From NCBI GenBank assembly GCA_030063045.1, contig JAQSEB010000017.1, positions 806,001-870,000 on the forward strand: 64,000 bases of DNA. Reading direction: 5' to 3'. Under the pieces are notes generated by a model that worked only from the letters and a program-made list of their open reading frames with translations, was not told the DNA's origin and did no database searches. Each line of letters begins with the position of its first letter. The first letter of the stretch is position 1. Of the stretch, positions 34,849 to 44,501 are shown piece by piece. Both the position numbers and the translations under genes were made by a program. The stretch is from Pratylenchus scribneri. Its lineage: Eukaryota > Nematoda > Chromadorea > Rhabditida > Pratylenchidae.

Positions 34849-36643
34849 TTTAATTGTCTTTTGGAATATTAGTATTTAATGAAAAAAACATAGAAATTGG
34901 CAAAAAAAGTATTGAATAACGAAAAAAGATAATTATTATCAGTGTACAGAATTATTCTATTACTCATATTTGATTGTAAAACGATGAAAAACATGATTTT
35001 GGGTGATTTAAAGGTTGACTAATTTTAGGGGGAATTTAATGTAATTTTGGAAAAGCATAATTTCAGGTAATTTTAGAGAGTTGGTCAATTTTGGGGGGGG
35101 GGGGGGGGGGGGGGAGGAAGGAATCTGCAAGTAGATAATACGTAAGTATCGAAAATAGTACTAAAAATGGCGAAAAGATTTTAGCGGTTCAATAGTTTGT
35201 CCCAGTCCCAGGCCCTCAAACCTATAGCCAATCGATAGATCTCATTAAAAGTCGCTTCGAATGGTATATTTTAAAGTTTTAAACCATCTTACATTTTTTG
35301 GTTCAAAACTAAGTTTAAATTGATTAAAGCTAGGTACGAAAATTTATCGATTGCTTATATTGGTTTTGAGGTCTAAGAACTATTAAAACATTAAACTGTT
35401 ATAAACCATTATAATCTTTTCGCCATTTTAATTGTCTCTAAATATTTAATTATATTATTTTACAATAAATTAATACAATTAAATGGGAATTGGGGATTGG
35501 ATTGTGTGCAAATATAAATAATAATATATGGAGGAGGAAACTATTTTTGAATCCAATTCAATGTGCATTTTCTCCTCCTTCTTTCCATTCACATTCTTCC
35601 CTCCTCGTTTTGTACAAATCGAGAATGTTTGGTCAAAATTGGGTGAGGGAAGAATCAACGCCGAGGAGTGGCGGCCTCACCCTTTAAGCCTTCAAATCGG
35701 CCTTCTTTCTTATATTTTTATCGTCCCCGTCCAATCCATTTCCCTCTCCTTTATGCCCTTTTAATGATGATGATGAAGCGAGGCCAAACAAAAATATTTT
35801 CTTATTTGTTTTATAAAATGGAATGGGAAAATGGCAAAAATGAATCAGAAGAGATTAAATTTTTTTTAAATATTTAGCACTAAATTAATTCCGCCTATTT
35901 GCCCCAATTTAATTCCGCCAGAAAAGAAAATGAAAAATAATAATGGATGAGGACAATTGGAATATTTATTTATGCTGAAACGACTGACAAATTCTATTTC
36001 AGGCCTAGAGATGAGGAGGACCGGTTGGCGGCAAAAGATCAGAGAGAGAGGAGGCCAACTATAAAAAAGTGAAGGATTTTCCACTTAAAATTTGGAAAAT
36101 AACAAACATAAAAATCAGAGTGAATATTTGCATAAACAATCTAAAAATAAATAGTAGAAATATTATTTTTGAAAAACAGTATAATTTAAATAGGATTTAA
36201 TTTTATTTTAAATGAATTGAATTTGATTAATTTACGTTTCCAATTTTATTAATGTCCAGAAATTATTAAATCAATACATTTTTACGATGTTTTGAAAATC
36301 TAAAAAGCATTTGAATGTAATGTAATTATTATAGTAAAATAATATATGTTTTAATCGAATCTGATTTCAGCATTCTCTCTAGTTATGGTACAGTCTTGAT
36401 GTACTTACAAAATTAAAAAATTTTAAATCCGCGCAAGATAGGATAGACTTTAATCCACTATCCTGACAATAGAAATCATTTATTTTCTTGTTATCCTGAG
36501 CCACTTGCCCATAATCCCATCCATTCTAGGCCTATTTCATATTTTGAATAAATATAAATAAAATTATTTATAATTTTCCTTTGAGCATTGCGATTATAAA
36601 ATGTTCAGAATCTGTTTCATTTTTGAGAGAATTGAGAATAAAT
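34849..36643. other. Intergenic with poly-G tract and a foldback repeat
   Basis: It holds a 22-base poly-G run (35093-35114) and the family B foldback repeat (35164-35430). A less AT-rich stretch at 35530-35720 has open frames on the + strand but no splice-supported exon. From 36100 to 36640 it is AT-rich and empty. Confidence 0.45.
35164..35430. mobile_element. Foldback MITE, family B, best-preserved copy
   Basis: The left end AAAATGGCGAAAAGATTTTA and the right end ATAATCTTTTCGCCATTTTA are complementary. Inner arms contain AATCGATAGATCTCATT and ATTTATCGATTGC words. Related copies lie at about 14825-15180, 16500-16880 and 58970-59660. Confidence 0.7.
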
Positions 36644-36692
36644 ATAACTAGCTCAGGGACGCGCGCTATCGCGCGCGCCCCTGAGCTAGTTA
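36644..36692. repeat. GC-rich perfect-stem hairpin
   Basis: TAACTAGCTCAGGG and CGCGCG words are followed by their complements, ending CCCTGAGCTAGTTA: a stem of about 20 bp around a short TAT-containing loop, with one or two mismatches. It stands in very AT-rich DNA, upstream of a minisatellite. Confidence 0.85.
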
Positions 36693-36989
36693 CTTTTTGA
36701 ATAATATTTGAAATAATTAAATATAATAAAAAAATTAATAATAAATGAATAATTTTATGCCAAAAAATATAAAAAAATTCTATCTAAATACATTAATTCA
36801 TCCCTCATCAACTTCAATATTCCTTATTTCATATACTCATAACTCATCATCATCTTCATTCATCCCTTAACATTTTTTTACTATAATTTCCTTTCCTTTA
36901 TTCTTTTTAATTATTTATCTTCTCTTCCATTCTTTTCATGCTTCAAACTTTCCTTCAACTTTTATATTCTATTTATCTCTTCACATTTT

Positions 36990-37830
36990 TCCATTCGTCC
37001 TTTTTCATCTTCCCATTAATCTCTTCTCATCCTCCCATTAATCTCTTCTCATCCTCCCATTCATCTCTTCTCATCCTCCCATTCATCTCTTCTCATCCTC
37101 CCATTCATCTATTCTCATCCTCCCATTCATCTCTTCTCATCCTCCCATTCATCTATTCTCATCCTCCCATTCATCTCTTCTCATCCTCCCATTCATCTCT
37201 TCTCATCCTCCCATTCATCTCTTCTCATCCTCGCATTCATCTCTTCTCATCCTCCATTCATCCCTCTCAACATCCCATTCATCTTTTCTCCTCCCATTTA
37301 TCTCTTCTCATCCTCCCATTAATCTCTTCTCATCCTCCCATTCATCTCTTCTCATCCTCCATTCATCCCTCTCATCCTCCCATTCATCTCTTCTCATCCT
37401 CCATTCATCCCTCTCATCCTCCCATTCATCTCTTCTCATCCTCCATTCATCCCTCTCAACATCCTATTCATCTCTTCTCATCCTCCATTCATCCCTCTCA
37501 TCCTCCCATTCATCTCTTCTCATCCTCCATTCATCCCTCTCAACATCCTATTCATCTCTTCTCATCCTCCATTCATCCCTCTCATCCTCCCATTCATCTC
37601 TTCTCATCCTCCATTCATCCTTCTCAACATCCTATTCATCTCTTCTCATCCTCCATTCATCCCTCTCATCCTCCCATTCATCTCTTCTCATCCTCCATTC
37701 ATCCCTCTCAACATCCTATTCATCTCTTCTCATCCTCCATTCATCTCTCTCAACATCCCATTCATCTTTTCTCCTCCCATTTATCTCTTCTCATTCTCAA
37801 TTCATCCTCTCATTCATCTCTTGATTTTTC
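36990..37830. repeat. Minisatellite, 22-bp unit with higher-order repeats
   Basis: The base unit is about CTCATCCTCCCATTCATCTC plus TT. From about 37240 it alternates with a shortened CCATTCATCCCTCTCAACAT variant, giving a longer composite period. It creates a 307-codon open frame (36938-37861) of Ser/His/Pro/Leu repeats, which I treat as a by-product because all flanking evidence of a gene is missing. Confidence 0.9.
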
Positions 37831-37921
37831 TTTAGACTTCATCAATTCTATGATTTTCTAAAATCTACGGTTTTTCAATTTTTTTCCCAAAATGATGCCG
37901 ACTAATCTTAATGTAAAATTT

Positions 37922-38372
37922 GGCATTACGAAATTTGCGGATGGGCTATTTGCGGACGTGATTTTTGCGGACGACGTTTGAGGACGACATTTGCGGATGT
38001 GACAATTGCGGACGATAGTTGCGGACGCGATATTTGCGGATTATTTTTTTTTGACAAAACACCCAAGTTATATTGGACATTTTTAAAATTCCTATCGAAT
38101 TGTAACCTTAATATAAGATATGACCTTAGCCTTACTATGAAAAAATGGCCAAAACTTTATTATTTTTGTGTTTTCTGCAAAATAAATATTAGTTGAATAT
38201 TCAGATTATCGAAAAGAATTGAATGATATATCAAAATGATCAGAACTCAGTTATAATAATACACTCTTAAAGCATTTAATTCACTTATTTTTATCAAAAA
38301 AAAATTGTCCGCAAATATAGCGCATCTGCAATCGTCGTCCGCAATTGTCGCATCCGCAAATGTCGTTACACT
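37922..38372. mobile_element. 451-bp hAT-type MITE with repeated TTTGCGGACG words
   Basis: The ends GGCATTACGAAATTTGCGG and the complement of AGTGTAACGACATTTGCGG are inverted. They are flanked by the identical 8-bp TAAAATTT (37914-37921 and 38373-38380). Each end carries a short run of TTGCGGA(C/T)G(N)GA words, about seven on the left and five on the right in opposite orientation. The middle is AT-rich and non-coding. Confidence 0.8.
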
Positions 38373-38380
38373 TAAAATTT

Positions 38381-38991
38381 AGCTGATTATATTTTACAAT
38401 GGATCAATCATCAGTTTAATCTTTTTGAACTTAATCCAGAGAATAATTCTTCTGAAAACTCTATTCAATTTCTTCGAGACCGCGGAATTCTTTGATTCCA
38501 GACATCAATTTGTCCAACATGCGGCCGTCGTGCATTTTTATCACAATTCATTTTATATTGATTTTGTAACATTTTCATGCACTTTTGCCTCAATATTCTT
38601 TCTTTTTTTGCATAAATAAATTATTTTAAAAAATTAGGTAAAGCTGATTGATTTGATGCTATATTTCTTTGCTTGAATGCTAATTTATTTTTTAATATGT
38701 TTTATTTAACTTTATTCACAAATAATATTAGTGCTTTTTACTTATTCTTAATATTGTTGGAATAATAATAATCATAAATTTTTGAAAATCATAGATTAGA
38801 TGATGTCTAATCAAAAATCTAATGTCAGATTCGCGATCAGCGCCCCAAATTACCCTTAGAAAGTTGCATCAATTTTTATTTGCTTATTTTTTGCTCTAAC
38901 ATTTATTTTTATTTATTTGGATATTTTGTCATTTATGCCAATGACAAATTTAAACAATATTTTTTTGGGACACGCCCATCACAGGAAATTA
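38381..38991. other. Intergenic, no gene supported
   Basis: AT-rich. A short open frame at 38425-38619 (+) contains no recognised motif. No other structure before the hairpin at 38992. Confidence 0.4.
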
Positions 38992-39030
38992 CGAGCGTTG
39001 GGATGCCGCTTCGCGGCATCCCAACGCTCG
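38992..39030. repeat. GC-rich perfect hairpin, 18-bp stem
   Basis: The left arm CGAGCGTTGGGATGCCGC is exactly complementary to the right arm, with a 3-base TTC loop. It is followed by CTAAAAC. It precedes a minisatellite by about 240 bp. Confidence 0.92.
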
Positions 39031-39269
39031 CTAAAACTTTTTAAAATAAAAAATGATGGAAAGCTTTAGAATCTCAGTTTCAATGCTCCATAAATTGAAC
39101 AAATGTACAAATTTCTCACAATCATATTTGTTAAATATTATTGGAAAATCAGATTATTAATTCTTGACATTACTTTAATTATGCCTCTAATTCATCATTA
39201 CTATTTTATTTTTTCATTCCTCAACTTTCTCTTCATTATCCATATCATTCTCAATAATTCCATGGATTT

Positions 39270-39830
39270 TTCTTTTCATTCTCGATTATTCCCGGCTTTT
39301 TACCCTTCATTCTCGACTATTCCCAGCTTTTTACCCTTCATTCTCGACTATTCCCAGCTTTTTACCCTTCATTCTCGACTATTCCCAGCTTTTTACCCTT
39401 CATTCTCGACTATTCCCAGCTTTTTACCCTTCATTCTCGACCATTCCCAGCTTTTTACCCTTCATTCTCGACCATTCCCAGCTTTTTACCCTTCATTCTC
39501 GACCATTACCAGCTTTTTACCCTTCATTCTCGACCATTCCCGTTTTAATACCTTTTATTCTCCATCATTCCCGGCTTTATATTTATACCTTTAATTCCCG
39601 ATCATTCCAGTTTTATTTCCAATAAATTAAATACTTAAGGGAGCGGCCGGGAGCCGCGCAGCGGCGACCGGGCGCTCCCGACTACCTTTCATTCTCGAAT
39701 ATTCCCGTTCATTCTCGACTATTCCCAGCTTTTTTCTTTCATTCTTGACTATTTCCGGCTCTTTACCTTCATTCTCGACTATTCCCTGCTTTTTACATTT
39801 CATTCTCGATCATTCCCGTCATTTTCCTTT
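39270..39830. repeat. Minisatellite, 31-bp unit, with embedded hairpin
   Basis: About nine near-identical copies of a unit with CATTCTCGACTATTCCCAGC and TTTTTACCCTT occupy 39270-39550. More diverged units continue on both sides of the hairpin at 39639-39679 to about 39830. An open frame (39103-39594) translates the array and is not considered a gene. Confidence 0.9.
39639..39679. repeat. GC-rich hairpin, first of an inverted pair
   Basis: It starts GGGAGCGGCCGGGAGCCGC and ends GCGGCGACCGGGCGCTCCC; the two arms pair with about three mismatches. The 41-bp block is the exact reverse complement of 40052-40092. Confidence 0.92.
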
Positions 39831-40051
39831 AATGTTCTAAAATTCTCATACAATTCTGGGTATTCACTACTTTATTTTCTTCAAATCCTTGAATTTTCCC
39901 CCTCATTTTCAATAAATTCTATCATTTCCCCATAATTCTCAATATTCATTCCATGATTTACCCCTCTTTCCCATTAAAATACTAAATAATTACTCATTCC
40001 CGGTTTTTCCTTTAAAATTACTATCGATATTCCAATGTATTAAATAATTAA

Positions 40052-40092
40052 GGGAGCGCCCGGTCGCCGCTGCGCGGCTCCCGGCCGCTCCC
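40052..40092. repeat. GC-rich hairpin, second of an inverted pair
   Basis: Exact reverse complement of 39639-39679. Curiously, the sequence before both blocks is in the same orientation (TTCCAAT, then TTAAAT, then TTAA directly before GGGAGC), so only the hairpin block is flipped. Confidence 0.92.
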
Positions 40093-40920
40093 GAGTTTAT
40101 TTTATATAATTAACATATTAATAATTGATATTTTTTGCTTATTTTAATTATTTTTCTTTAATCAATATTCTTTAAGCCGATTTTTATATTTTCCATTTAT
40201 TTTTATTTATTTCACAAAGCCATTTGTTTTATTTTCTTTATTCATATTGTCTATAAACTATTTTTCTTTAATTCTTCATTGCATCATTTAATTTTTGGAC
40301 AATAAGTCCAAAATATATTTAAAAAACAAAACGCCAACATTAAAATATTCAAATGTCAATTTGTCCCGGACATCTCCATTTAGTATATTTAGATATATAG
40401 GATCCAAATCATAATCAACTAAAACATAAATTTTGGAGTGTGTTCCATTATATTGAAAGATATACGAAAATCGAAAAAAAGATTTTTGAATGTAAAAGGA
40501 CCATTAAAGAATTAAAATTGTCATTGTCATTTAAATAAAATCAGACTAAATGGAATCTATCTTCGGCATAAATCAAAATCTTCAATAGAGTTGGAGACAA
40601 AGAAAATGCGAACATCAAATTTCCAATTCATAATTATAAATTTTAAAATTAATTGACAATGAGAAAAATCAAAAATTGCCTAGAGAAAATCCAGCTGATG
40701 GAATTCATTGGCTATTATTTTTTTCTTTTTATTTCCAAATTCAGTAAAGAGATTTTAAATGCAGTTAAAAATTATTCAAACAACCTTCATTCGTTAATTT
40801 AATTATTTTAAAACTTTTTAAGTCATTAAATTTTGAATTTTCAACACAACAAATCTATCACAATCATCAAAGTCTTTTCAAAATATTTCTCCAATATTTG
40901 TTTCAAAACTCAACCCAGCA
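40093..40920. other. Intergenic, nothing seen
   Basis: Strongly AT-rich with no open frame of note, no splice-supported exon and no clear repeat. It leads to the doubtful small gene at 40921. Confidence 0.5.
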
Positions 40921-41776
40921 ATGACTGGCGATGAAAATACTGTGGATCTACCGGATTTGATGAGGTAGAATACTTAAATTTAAAAATTACAACAGGATAC
41001 TTTACCATGGAATTTAAATTTTTATTGAATGCAATTTTATAAATTCCCAATTTTTTCCAGCAATTCAATCTATACAAAGTTGGAAACTGAAACTATGCCC
41101 ATGGATAATGCCGGATATCCAGGCCAAATAGGAAATATGGCAATAAACAGGCATGCTCTCAAAATATTTTGGTTTAACTTTTAGCTATCCAATCTCATTC
41201 AGAATTTCATCAAAAAGTCCACCTTCATTCCAAATGGAAGGACCAGAACATTTTGGACCTTTTTAATGGAGGTAATGATTTTATTAGTGGTAGCTAATTT
41301 AGGTTAGCCTTTTTATTTGAAAAAGGTCCTCGACGATTACAAGACGAAGGCGGCGCAGCAATTGGCTGCCAAAATCAAGGCGTGGTCAAATTAACTCGGA
41401 GACAAAAGAAACGTCGTGCTCAAAAAAGTAGTCCTAAATGGATTGCCATAAGAGAAGCCAATATAAAAAAGCATGAAGAGAATATGAAAAAGCATCAAGA
41501 GGCCATTAAGAGAAAGCAGGCCTATAAAAAAGCACAAAAGTAATAAAAAAAATTTCATTTTAATAAAATAAAATTATTATAGTCATGCCAATAATATTGG
41601 TAAAGATTAAAGAAGCAATAAATATCAAAGCAGAGAATATTGAAATTGAACACAATTCGGATATAATTGGTGAATGCTTTTATTTTTTATAAGTATATTA
41701 TTTTTAGTTCCAGCACCAAAAATTGGACCAAAGGAGGCCATTGTGAAACAGGAACAAGCCGATGGCAACAATTGAA
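40921..41776 (+). CDS. Doubtful small gene, reading frames do not join cleanly
   Basis: Possible exons: 40921-40964 (starts MTGDENTVDLPDLM), 41061-41150, 41185-41271, 41326-41543 and about 41584-41776. The first two join in phase. The junction to 41185 would need a GC donor and a 34-bp intron, and the frame then meets a stop at about 41266. Exons at 41185 and 41326 are jointly open in two different frames: one gives a highly basic stretch (LTRRQKKRRAQKSSPKW, then Lys/Glu repeats to 41543), the other ends after QQLAAKIKAWSN. The last block is open with VPAPKIGPKEAIV but mismatches in phase. No family is recognised. It may be a decaying gene, contain a sequence error, or be several alternative transcripts. 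Confidence 0.3.
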
Positions 41777-43327
41777 ACCTGCTGAGAAAAACGAGATGAA
41801 CTTTGAATATATTCACTCACTCCATTTTCAAGAATTTCCAGATTTTTAATTTAATTTGATAGATTTATGTTTTCAATTTTAAACAACAAACAAAATTGAA
41901 TTTATTTTAAAAATTTATTTTATCATACAATATTTTTGAATCGAATTTCTTTTGGCAATTTCCTCAAAGGAAGTGAAATTTTTCCATTGCAAACTTTTCC
42001 GCCTAAATGCCTTTTATTGGTTTATGGCCAATGCACATATTTAAAAGGCAAAATCATAAAGTAAATTTTCATTCTTATTCCAAAGTTGCCAATTTCTTCA
42101 AACTTTGTTCTTTTCTTTTACAATTTAATTTTATTTGATAAAATTGTTTTTTTAAAAATTATATTCACATTAATTAAAAAGGGATTTTAATTGTACGAAA
42201 ATAAATAAATAAAAACATTTAAAAATCTAATTAAAATGCTCAAATTTCATTGTCTACTAAACAATAAATTAATAGCTTTATGACCCCAAAATGAATGAGA
42301 ATTAGCACATTAAGTAAGGCAATTTTGCCAAAATTTGTTTGCCACTTTGGTAGCCAATTATGTTGAAGGGAGGATTGAATTTGTAGAAGGGAATTAGGGC
42401 TGCTGATTGGTTTCCTCCATTTTTGTTGCCAATTATTCGTCAGCAGTAGCCAAAACATTAATCCCCCAAATTGGCTGATGTCCAAAAGCCAATTTGTCAT
42501 TCTCACATTTTTTTGACAATTCCATACAAAATATAGTGCAGAAAATTGAATGAATTTTTGGATGAATTGAGCCTTGATTGTTACCCAAAAAGAAAGGGCA
42601 AACAAAAAGTTGTGCCATAACTTTGAAATGGCCACAAAATTAAGGAAAGGGGAAAAGGGCTCAGAGTCAAAATGGCCTCCTCCTACTCTTCAATTTTTCC
42701 ATCCATTCACCCATCCAAAATGCCCCAAAGGGCGGTTAATCCAATTTCCTTGACTCGTTTATCCTCCCTTCATCCTCCCTTTTTCGTCCGTTTCCGCTCA
42801 AGCGCCGCTTATCCGGACGGCCCCCTCCCATTCATTCATCCATTCCCTCTTCCCGCTTTCCTTCCTTTCTTCCCAATTTTCATCCTCATTCCCCAATTCC
42901 AGCCCAAATTCACAAAATGGCCGGCTAATTTCATTCCCCATCCCCGGAATAAGGAAATGTCCCTTTTGGGCATGCAAAAAGCAAGCAAAATTGAAAAAGA
43001 ATGGGCGGCGACACAAATATGCCAGAATGCCCAAATTTTGGACATTTATCAAAATTTTTGCCAATTCGATTTATTTTTCCAATAAAATCCACTTTGTTCT
43101 TCATTATTCCATTAATGAATTCATAAGCCCCATAATTTGAAATTTTCACAAAAATTTTTAATTTGCTCAAATTTAATTCGCTAAATACTTTTCCAATGGG
43201 TAATTAGGAATGCTTATTGTTAGACACAAAATTGGCTTAATTTTTGCAAAATTTATGCGAATTTTATAAGCTGTCTAAATTTAGATCATAAATCATTTTT
43301 ATATGAGTAATTAGGAATGCTAAAGGC
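41777..43327. other. Intergenic with two unsupported long open frames
   Basis: A 131-codon frame on the - strand (42240-42635) begins with a signal-peptide-like segment (MAISKLWHNFLFALSFWVTI) and is rich in Trp, Leu and Asn. A 137-codon frame on the + strand (42672-43085) is Pro/Phe-rich. Both are longer than usual for chance in this AT-rich DNA, but neither has domain, splice or codon evidence I can rely on, so I list them only as candidates. Confidence 0.3.
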
Positions 43328-44494
43328 TAGGGTTGCGCCCCCGTCCCCGCGGGGACGGGGACGGGGGAGGATCCCCGCACTTTTTGGGCCTCATCCCCGT
43401 CCCCGTCCCCGCAAGTCCATCCCCGCACATCCCCGTCCCCGCAAGAGCCACCCCCGCGGGGATTCATCCCCGCGGGGATGAACATGCACCCCATATTTTT
43501 GGATTTTTCAAGGAAAATGGAATATGACAAAGAAATTTTGAGCAGATTTTAGTAGAATTTTTAAATTTTCATTAAAAATTTTTCACTGCGCAGCCGTTTT
43601 TAGTTAATTCTTTCGCTGCGCGGCTATTTGTAATCTTTTGTTATGGAGCCCAGGCCCAGACCCCACAATGAAAAATTAAGAAATTCACTTTTTATGGTTA
43701 ATTTATGGTGATAATCAAGAATTTGATATCCTTTTTTAATTATATCATACCATATTGTTGATTTATGTATATAAGAAACTTTATGGCAAAAAAATTATAA
43801 TTTGGATAATGTGTAACTGACGAGGGACATTAGCGTCTTGGCCACTAGCATCTCAGCGATTTTGAAAAGCCGTAGCTCATCAGCCAATTAACCAATTTAA
43901 ATGATCCATAGTGCATTTAATAGCCTTAAATGTTGGCTATCCAATGGTTTAATGATCATCCAAAAATGTAATATTTCATTTCAACCATAATATGACCATA
44001 CATACAAAAAAGGCGATTTTTCAAAGTTTTTGGCCAAAACTGAGTCAAGACTTTACATTTTTGATGATCAATATAATAATGGATTGCCAATATTTAGGGC
44101 TATTAAATGCACTTTAGATAATTTAAATTGGTTTATTGGCTGATGAACTACGGCTCGTCAAAATAGCTTAGATGCAAGTGGCCCAACGCTATGACCCAAT
44201 TATGTGTAGTACCAACAAATTCAAATGATCCAGAAGATAAAGTAATTAAAGAGAAAATTATGATTTAAAATTAATTTGCCCATTATAATTTATTGAAATT
44301 TTAGTAAATTTTTCTTCAGAAATTTTTTTCTGAAAAATAAGACCTTTTTCAAAAATTCAGTCTATCCCCGTCCCCGCGGGGATCCCCGCGGGGATCCCCG
44401 CAAGGGTCATCCCCGTCCCCGTCCCCGCAAGTGCCATCCCCGCATATCCCCGTCCCCGCAAACTCTGCCCCCGCAGTGCGGGGGCGCAACCCTA
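43328..44494. mobile_element. 1167-bp inverted-repeat element with C-rich termini, hAT-like
   Basis: The left end TAGGGTTGCGCCCCCG and the right end CGGGGGCGCAACCCTA are complementary. Near each end, tandem CCCCGTCCCCGC / CATCCCCGC words are repeated. TGCTAAA flanks both sides (43318-43324 and 44495-44501), offset by a few bases on the left, so the target duplication is imperfect. No transposase is encoded. The middle holds CACTGCGCAGCCG and TTTCGCTGCGCGGC words and a nested foldback repeat at 43815-44205. Confidence 0.78.
43815..44205. mobile_element. Foldback MITE, family F copy, nested in the C-rich element
   Basis: The left arm has AGCCGTAGCTCATCAGCCAA and TAGTGCATTTAATAGCC; the right arm has the complements GGCTATTAAATGCACTTTAG and TTGGCTGATGAACTACGGCT. 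The centre contains two inverted AAATGTAATATTTCA-like / ACTTTACATTTTT segments. The same element lies in the first intron of the first TTR gene (58190-58555). Confidence 0.75.
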
Positions 44495-44501
44495 TGCTAA
44501 A

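Noticed and set aside
36938..37861. 307-codon open frame of Ser/His/Pro/Leu repeats
   Set aside because: It is a translation of the 22-bp minisatellite, whose unit stays open by composition; no signal, splice or conserved part.
38992..40092. Helitron 3' ends at the GC-rich hairpins
   Set aside because: One hairpin is followed by CTAA, but spacing and a matching 5' TC end were not found; treated as hairpins of unknown origin.
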